Shown here in pieces: positions 58,551 to 64,000 of a DNA stretch of 64,000 bases. The DNA lies in the NCBI RefSeq assembly GCF_932274485.2, contig NC_065882.2:30770890-30834889 (forward strand), given 5' to 3'. This stretch comes from Patella vulgata. Lineage: Eukaryota > Mollusca > Gastropoda > Patellidae. Both the position numbers and the translations under genes were made by a program. The notes under the pieces are model-generated. The model made no database searches and was not told the origin of the DNA. It saw only the letters and a program-made list of their open reading frames with translations. Each line of letters begins with the position of its first letter. Within the stretch, counting starts at the first letter, position 1.

Positions 58551-58828
58551 CAACTAACTTGTGGGGTGCTAGCTAGAACTTGAGGGGTCATTTGTCTGAA
58601 ATTTAAAGTTGATTTTTCAACAACGAATAGTGGGGTGCTTGGCAAGCTTGAGAGGCAGTATATATGACATGTAGTGACCCGTAATTGACTCAACTGTGGG
58701 CTCATTTGTCTGAAATTTAGTGGGCTCTTGTCCAAAATTAAAGTAGATTTTTTTAGCTTAGGTGTGGGATCCAAGGAATAAAGCCAGTCTTTTGTCAGAA
58801 ATTTAAAGAATTTGTTGTGAAAAGAAAT

Positions 58829-58970
58829 GGGGTTTAATGTCCATCTTTTATGCATCGACTGGACTAATACAGTGTTCCGTGAGTGAAATTTTCCCAAACT
58901 GCGGTAATACGGCCGACTCTTATTTTGAATCCCAAGGGTTCTTGTACGTGCACGCCAAATTATTTTTGTA
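58829..58970 (-). repeat. SINE (family SA), truncated
   Basis: The + strand begins AAATGGGGTTTAATGTCC, the complement of the SINE tail, and extends into the central block (ACGGCCGACTCTTATTTTGA, TTGTACGTGCACGCCAA). The tRNA-like head is missing. Confidence 0.75.
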
Positions 58971-59110
58971 ACATTTGAAAGACTGTTTACTGTTCCTTGA
59001 CAGGCCCTTCGTCCTGCAAATAGCTGGCTTTTTACTGCTGTGGTCAAAGGGGAGATAACTGGCATCTTCCGAATCGCATCTGACGGCCTTGAGGTCGCGG
59101 CCTCTTGAAC

Positions 59111-59255
59111 TAAATCGACCCCTGGGAGTCGCGTGGTGACCTTGGTTTGATCCATCAAGGTCATGGTCAAATGGCCATCATTGACCATTTTATCCCACTT
59201 CCGGTCGCCGCAGAAAATTTTCGAGGGCGCCACATGACGCACAGGGGTCGATTTA
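59111..59255. mobile_element. Small inverted-repeat element
   Basis: About 145 bases bounded by TAAATCGACCCCTG and its complement CAGGGGTCGATTTA. It lies exactly where the second insertion meets the resumed H1 sequence, so TA could be its target. No coding capacity. Confidence 0.6.
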
Positions 59256-60263
59256 GCTTGTGGACCCTATAGAGGTCATAATTTTTATCCAATTTAAAAA
59301 AAATGTATTATTATATCACTGTTACACCCTAAGGACGCCTAAATTCGAATTTCGTGAAAATCAACTTAAAATTGACAGACAAAATGGCCGCCGTTTGTTC
59401 TCAAATAGTGTAAAAATATGGTACATGTATATCAAGGTTGTGGACCCTATAGAGGTCACAATTTTTATCCGATTTTGTTGAAACTTGAAATGTAAGTTTA
59501 TAACACAAAGATCTGAGTTCCTATTGATATTTGCGCATATCGGACCGTAACTTCCTGAATTATGGCCCTTGATTGTACGAAAAATCGCATTTTTAGCTTG
59601 TGGACCCTATAGAGGTCATAATTTTTATCCGATTTAAAAAAACGTACTATTATATCACCGTTACACCATAAGGATGGCCGAGTTCGAATTCCGTGAAAAT
59701 CGGCCCAAAACTGACAGTCAAAATGGCCGCCCTTTCTCAAATAGCGTAAAAATATGGTTTATCAAGTTTGTGGATCCTATGGAGGTCACAATTTTTATCC
59801 GGTTTTGTTGAAACTTGAAATGTAAGTTTATAACACAAAGATCTCGGTTCCTTTCGATATTTGCGCATAATTTCCTGAATTATGGCCCTCAATCGTACGA
59901 AAAATCACTTTCTTTTTAGCTTGTTCTCTATCCATCTCTCGAAAATGTGGGCGTATCCTGCCTGGCAGCCGCTGGTTACATTTCTTTTTATCTGATCAGT
60001 GGGGGTCCAGTTAATTAACTACTACTCACGGGATTAGTGGGGGTGTTACAAAGAACGACAAGACGGTATCATTCAACAATGGCCGTTGAAAGGCCGATGT
60101 TTTGTTGAATTTATTAGTAAAATAGTGACCGCTGGCCGCGTTAGAGGAGTGACCGTTGAATAAAGAGATGAAACAACAGAATTTCTACAGGGGGAATTTA
60201 TCGTGACCGCTTACAAGGAAATGTTGCTGAATAGGAGTGGCTGCTCATACAGATTCTACTGTA

Positions 60264-60850
60264 TTAATATACAACTGGTCTCCTTAAGGTGGATATCATA
60301 TACATGTACATGTATATACAGAAAGAGAGACACACACTAGTACACTTTGTAGTTTATACCATGGGACCAGCAATCAATCTAAAAAGTAATCACTATATTG
60401 TGTATTATATGCATGGACCTGACATAAAAATGTGGTTTGAAAATAGGATTCTGAACTTTAAATCTGCTCAAAGATTGTGATTGGTCGTATTGAGGTCTAC
60501 TTCGTCAGGAAGGAATCTGATTGGTTGGTAGAGGATCTGATCAACATTGAGTTATTCGTAAGCGGGGTCTTTTTGCATCGCATCGGAATCGCTTTTGATC
60601 GTGTTCAGAGCTTGTTGGGGGCCTTGTTTGATCGACATCGTGTAGTTACCGAGTCTATCATCAAATTTGTACCGCGATTATATGTGACCTGCTAGAAATT
60701 ATGAGTCTCCTTAGATCACCAAACTTTTTAGATCTGAACCACATCTAGCTTTGGTCTCACAGGGGGCTAAATTAAGAGTTTTATATAAAATAACATCAGC
60801 TCAAATAAAGTATTGATTAAGATATCCTTTTCAATTTCTTTATGTTTTTA
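60264..60850. other. Low-repeat intron sequence before exon 2
   Basis: Non-repetitive apart from a short ACATGTACATGTATA run near 60302. Frames at 60289-60480 and 60477-60695 show no domain. Confidence 0.45.
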
Positions 60851-60851
60851 G

Positions 60852-60953
60852 GTTGATATTTTCTGACAAAACCTCAAGACGACTTTTCGGTTTCCTCATA
60901 TTAAATCTGTCTTTTGCATTTGTTGAATTATTATATGGAGTATGGACAAACAG
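60852..60953 (+). CDS. slc30a7: Zinc transporter ZnT7 (SLC30A7), exon 2
   Basis: The 102-base exon lies between TTTTTAG (acceptor) and GTAAGTG (donor). It completes the split arginine codon and reads LIFSDKTSRRLFGFL, then LNLSFAFVELLYGVWTN, ending with the first two bases of a serine codon. The vertebrate protein has SDKTSRNLFFFL and LNLSFAFVELLYGIWSN here, so identity is very high. The segment covers the end of the N-terminal tail and the first transmembrane helix. Phase matches exons 1 and 3. Confidence 0.95.
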
Positions 60954-61042
60954 GTAAGTGTTTTTAGAAAAATATCAAATTTTCCACGGCTTAATCCATG
61001 CTATAGAGTTGGGTGATATCACTGGAAACAAATATCGCGATA

Positions 61043-62120
61043 TTTTTATACGCCCACATTTTCATGTGGACGTATTATGCCGTCGCCCCTGTCCGTCCGT
61101 CCACAATTTGTTTGTGGACACTCTACAGGTCACAATTCTTATCCGATTTTAACGAAACTTGAAATATAGGTGTATCTCCAAAAGATCTCGGCTGCTTTCG
61201 ATATTGGCATGTATCGGGTCGAAATTTCATGGATTATGGCCCCAGTTTGTACGAAAAATCACGTTTTTGGCTTGTGGACCCTATAGAGGTCACAATTTTT
61301 ATCCGATTTTGATGAATCTTGAAATGTAAGTTTATAAGCCAAAGATCTCGGTTCCTTTCGATATTCGCGCATATCGGACCGTAACTTCCTGAATTATGGC
61401 CCCTGATTGTACGAAAAATAATTTTTATCCGATTTAAAAAACCGTATTATTATATCACCGTTACACCCTAAGGATGGCCGAGATCGAATTTCGTGAAAAT
61501 CGGCCCAAAATTGACAGACAAAATGGCCGCCGTTCGTTCTCAAATAGCGTAAAAATATGGTATATCAAGGTTGTGGACCCTATAGAGGTCACAATTTTTA
61601 TTCGATTTTGTTGAAACTTGAAATGTAAGTTTATAACACAAAGATCTCGGTTCCTTTCGATATTTGCGCATATCGGACAGTAACTTACTGAATTATGGCC
61701 CCTGATTTTACGAAAAATCGCGTTTTTAGCTTGTGGACCCTATAGAGGTCATAATTTTTATCCTATTTAAAAAATCGTATCATTATATCACCGTTACACC
61801 CTAAGGACGGCTGAGTTCGAATTTCTTGAAAATCGGCCTAAAATTGACAGACAAAATGGCCGCCGTTCATTCTCAAATAGCGTAAAAATATGGTATATCA
61901 AGGTTGTGGATCCTATAGAGGTCACAATTTTTATCCGATTTTGTTGAAACTTGAAATGTAAGTTTATAACACAAAGATCTCGGTTCCTTTCGATATTTGC
62001 GCATATCGAATGTAATTTCCTGAATTATGGCCCTTGATTGTAGGAAAAATCACTTTCTTTTTAGCTTGTTCTCTATCCATCTGTCGAAAATGTGGGCGTA
62101 TCCTGCCTGGCAGCCACTGG
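61043..62120 (+). mobile_element. Helitron-like element, family H1, copy E
   Basis: A complete H1 copy of 1078 bases with the hairpin 5' end, GTCCGTCCGTCC, nearly three core units, and the 3' end (complement of the 5' segment, CTGCCTGGCAG, then CCACTGG). It lies in intron 2 of slc30a7, 89 bases after the exon 2 donor, inserted in an AT-rich run. Confidence 0.85.
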
Positions 62121-62289
62121 TTTTTTATAAATGTGGTATGTTTTACAGTTTATTTGTCTATATCACTAGTTTAATTCACAAACCAGTAAAAGGGCACCAG
62201 CCCAGGACTAGTACGGCTAAATAGATCACTAGCCTGTAAGTTATTTGTGGTAGCGTCGGGCTAGTGGACTTTTACAACCCTGGGTAGAA

Positions 62290-62860
62290 TGTTCAAACTT
62301 AGTGTAGGTGTTCATTAGGTGAATGCATTGATCTAGTTTGATGATAAACATTATCTGCTTATGGTAAGCAGAGATAAGCAATCTGATTGGTTGATGCTTT
62401 GGGGCACAATAACTTTCATTATAATAAAGGGAGAGTGATGAAACACCGAGTATAGATTCATTACATCATTACCTTGACTAAGTTCAATGATGAGAATTTT
62501 ATGCTGCTTAGGCTAAGGAGCGATAAGCAATTTGATTGGTCAAGACTTTGGAACATAATAACTCTGCTTTTACTTGATGTAGATTTTCATTAGGTGAATG
62601 TCTTGATTGAGTTCAATGATTAACTTTTCAAGCTAAAGCTAAGCAGAGCTATCAATTTCATTGGTCGATGCTTTGGGACAAGATAACTTTGATTCTATCT
62701 GATAGAGAGTGATGAAACTTAGGGCATAGTTGATAATCTGTTTGATTGATTGATAGTTTTGAAAAAAATAAATTTGCGATAAATTAATATGTGTCATCTA
62801 TTTATTTGGGGATTTTGGCGGGGGTTATCAGCCTCACTGTTGGCTTGTTAGCATTAAACT
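62290..62860 (-). repeat. Degenerate core-repeat element (family P), - orientation
   Basis: The reverse complement carries the same phrases as 4385-5470 (GCTTATCTCTGCTTACC, GTCCCAAAGCATCGACC) and the same start, near 62770-62850 (complement of AAATCCCCAAATAAATAG). About three core units remain and the GGACAGACAGAC end is absent. It lies in intron 2. Confidence 0.65.
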
Positions 62861-63219
62861 TTATAATCCTTAATTAAATTAGATTCCCTTTAGGTACATG
62901 TAATTAAGGGTTATCTCTGGTTGGTCAGCATTAACTAAGTATTGTTGTGTACATGTATATATTGTCTTGTCATATTTTCATATTTTATCATTGCTTGATA
63001 ATGACTAGAGAAGCCTAGTCGAACAGTCACTCAGTTATAAGCAGTAATTGTATTCCATAGAATTGTGATCTGTATAATAATAATTGAGCTTCCCAAATCT
63101 ACATAATTAAAATTAAAGTCATTTGTAATTAAATAACTTTACACTCCAGGTCATTTTGTGGTTCTGGCTTCAATTGATGAAAGCAGTAAATTGAAACAAC
63201 TTTCTCTCTTCTGATACAT
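62861..63219. other. Unassigned intron 2 sequence
   Basis: AT-rich sequence without recognisable repeat ends or coding segments. Confidence 0.4.
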
Positions 63220-63896
63220 TTTTATACTCCCACATTGAAATGTGGATGTATATTGACGTCGCACCCGTCCGTCGTCCACAATTTCTTGTGAATGCTCTAA
63301 CGCCAAAAGTTACAATCCGATTGTTTAAAATTCATATACGTTGTTGACATTGGTGATACGAAGAAGCCTATTTGATTTCTATTATTTCCATTTATAACGT
63401 CTAGAGTTATCGCCCGTATATCACTTTGTTGGACCTTGTGAACGCTCTAACGCCAAAAGTTATCTGCCGATCTTTGTGAAATTTATATGCATTATTTAAA
63501 TTAGTGAAATGAAGCCTATTGAATTTCAGCAATTTCCGTTCATTACTTCTAGAGTTATGGCCCTTGTTTCACTTTATTGAACCTTGTGAACGCTCTAACG
63601 CCAAAAGTGATCATCCGATCTGTATAATATTTATGTGCATTATTTAAATTAGTAAAACGAAAATGCCTGTCAAATTTCAACAATTTCTGTAAACTACTTC
63701 CAAAGTTAAGGCCCTTGTTTCAGTTTGTAAAACCTTGTCAATCCTCAAACGACAAAAATTATAATCCGATCTGTATGGAACTGTCTTGTAAAGGCTCCCA
63801 ATAACCTACAAAGGAATAAATATACGACAACCCTTGTCGACCGCTCAGAGAATTTAGCTGCTGTGGCCGTATATTTCGTTGCTTGGCAACCTATCT
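63220..63896 (+). mobile_element. Helitron-like element, family H2, copy 2, next to a splice acceptor
   Basis: A 677-base H2 copy with 5' TTTTTATACTCCCACATTGA (hairpin with AATGTGGATGTA), core repeats built on GTGAACGCTCTAACGCCAAA, and the 3' end GTGGCCGTATATTTCG, TTGCTTGGCAACC, TATCT. Its last base is 18 bases before the AG acceptor of exon 3 of slc30a7, so the usual branch-point zone is inside the element. Confidence 0.8.
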
Positions 63897-63914
63897 TGGT
63901 TTATTTTATTTCAG

Positions 63915-64000
63915 TTTAGGGTTAATATCTGACTCATTTCATATGTTTTTTGACTGTACAGCATTATTAGCAGGATTAGCAGCATCTGTTATATCCAGAT
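63915..64000 (+). CDS. slc30a7: Zinc transporter ZnT7 (SLC30A7), exon 3 (cut by window end)
   Basis: After the acceptor TTTATTTCAG the exon completes the serine codon and reads LGLISDSFHMFFDC, then TALLAGLAASVISR up to the window end. The HMFFD segment is the H-x3-D zinc-binding pair of transmembrane helix 2 of ZnT7-type transporters, so the transport site begins here. Vertebrate ZnT7 has LGLISDSFHMFFDSTAILAG at this place. The exon continues beyond 64000. The histidine-rich loop and remaining helices lie outside the window. Confidence 0.95.

Larger units (their letters stand above)
46222..59251 (+). mobile_element. Second insertion, with an H1-like 5' end, inside copy C
   Basis: At 46222 a new 5' end TTTTTATACACCCACATTTT starts, a variant of the H1/H2 terminus, followed by GTCCGTCCGTCCGTCC and sequence not found in H1 (CGTAGATATACTTGTGGGGA). 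On the right the surrounding H1 element resumes at 59252. I could not identify a matching H-type 3' end; the right border is occupied by a small inverted-repeat element (59111-59255). It contains gene-like fragments, SINE pieces and a CACTA-like element. The 75-residue frames near 46146-46557 are not convincing genes. Confidence 0.55.
45997..59975 (+). mobile_element. Helitron-like element, family H1, copy C, expanded to 14 kb
   Basis: The exact H1 5' end (TTTTTATACGCCCACATTTT) starts at 45997, and the exact H1 3' end (CTGCCTGGCAG, CCGCTGG) stops at 59975; both junctions fall in the pogo-like element. Inside, H1 sequence covers 45997-46221 and 59252-59975 and is contiguous in the H1 consensus (AAAATCACG / TTTAGCTTGTGG). 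The 13 kb between is a second insertion. So either this was a normal H1 element later filled by nesting, or an unusually large transposed unit. Confidence 0.75.
45263..60261 (-). mobile_element. Pogo/Tigger-like miniature element, copy 2, split by about 14 kb
   Basis: Inverted relative to the copy at 9754. The left part (45263-45996) and the right part (59976-60261) match consecutive stretches of copy 1, with CAGTAGAATCTG ends and TA outside each (45261-45262 and 60262-60263). The left part ends in cccgggttgtttgtta and the right part begins ttacatttcttttta; copy 1 has these joined, apart from a few bases. Everything in between came later. Confidence 0.85.
27611..60851 (+). other. slc30a7: Intron 1 of slc30a7, 33.2 kb, packed with transposons
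   Basis: Donor GTAAGT at 27611 and acceptor TTTTTAG ending at 60851, with matching phase. The interior contains, in order, family T1 pieces, a minisatellite-ended element, a T1 array, a Helitron-like element with a hAT insertion, an LTR fragment, an L2 LINE, Helitron-like elements, a SWIM/YqaJ gene, a Tx1-type LINE and the 15-kb nest at 45263-60261. I see no further exon of slc30a7 inside it, and the join of exon 1 to exon 2 leaves no residues missing against the vertebrate protein. Confidence 0.8.

Noticed and set aside
60289-60695. Two small + strand frames just upstream of slc30a7 exon 2
   Set aside because: No domains, no splice sites and no match to ZnT7; exon 1 joins exon 2 without missing residues.

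Overview
The window comes from an animal genome, most likely a mollusc or another lophotrochozoan. I infer this from the AT-rich sequence, short intron-split exons, and the mix of Helitron-like repeats with a rolling-circle layout, TTAA miniature elements, tRNA-derived SINEs, and L2-, I- and Tx1-type LINEs. There is no sign of bacterial or viral genome organisation.

Only one host gene is convincing. It is an orthologue of the Golgi zinc transporter ZnT7 (SLC30A7) on the + strand. Exon 1 is at 27534-27610, exon 2 at 60852-60953, and exon 3 starts at 63915 and runs off the window. All three have canonical splice sites and matching phases, and together they read as the ZnT7 N-terminus. Intron 1 is about 33.2 kb and consists very largely of transposons nested in one another. 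Intron 2 is about 3.0 kb and holds three more repeats, one of which ends 18 bases before the exon 3 acceptor.

Region 1-27 kb (upstream of the gene): a TTAA miniature element; relics of a helix-turn-helix ORF and a PHD-finger ORF; a nearly whole Tc1/mariner transposon (2560-4094) with one in-frame stop; degenerate arrays (4385-5470); a tyrosine-recombinase retrotransposon on the - strand (about 7765-13857) with TTAA and pogo-like elements inside it; a Gypsy-type LTR retrotransposon on the + strand (13860 to about 20400) interrupted by a MITE, an unidentified block and an L2 LINE; an I-group LINE on the - strand (21360-25150) carrying a SINE; a second SINE type; and a degenerate satellite (25640-27020).

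Region 27.6-45 kb (first half of intron 1): an element ending in inverted minisatellites, a head-to-tail TTAA-element array, a Helitron-like element carrying a hAT element, an LTR fragment, an L2 copy, a SWIM plus YqaJ nuclease gene bracketed by pieces of a Helitron-like family, and a Tx1-type LINE with two sharply defined insertions.

Region 45.26-60.26 kb is one pogo-like miniature element split by about 14 kb of later arrivals: a Helitron-like element, a second insertion inside it, a CACTA-like fold-back element with arms of about 690 bases, and an I-group LINE inside that. The last 3.7 kb returns to the host gene. Apart from slc30a7, nearly every long reading frame belongs to a mobile element or is a chance frame across repeats.
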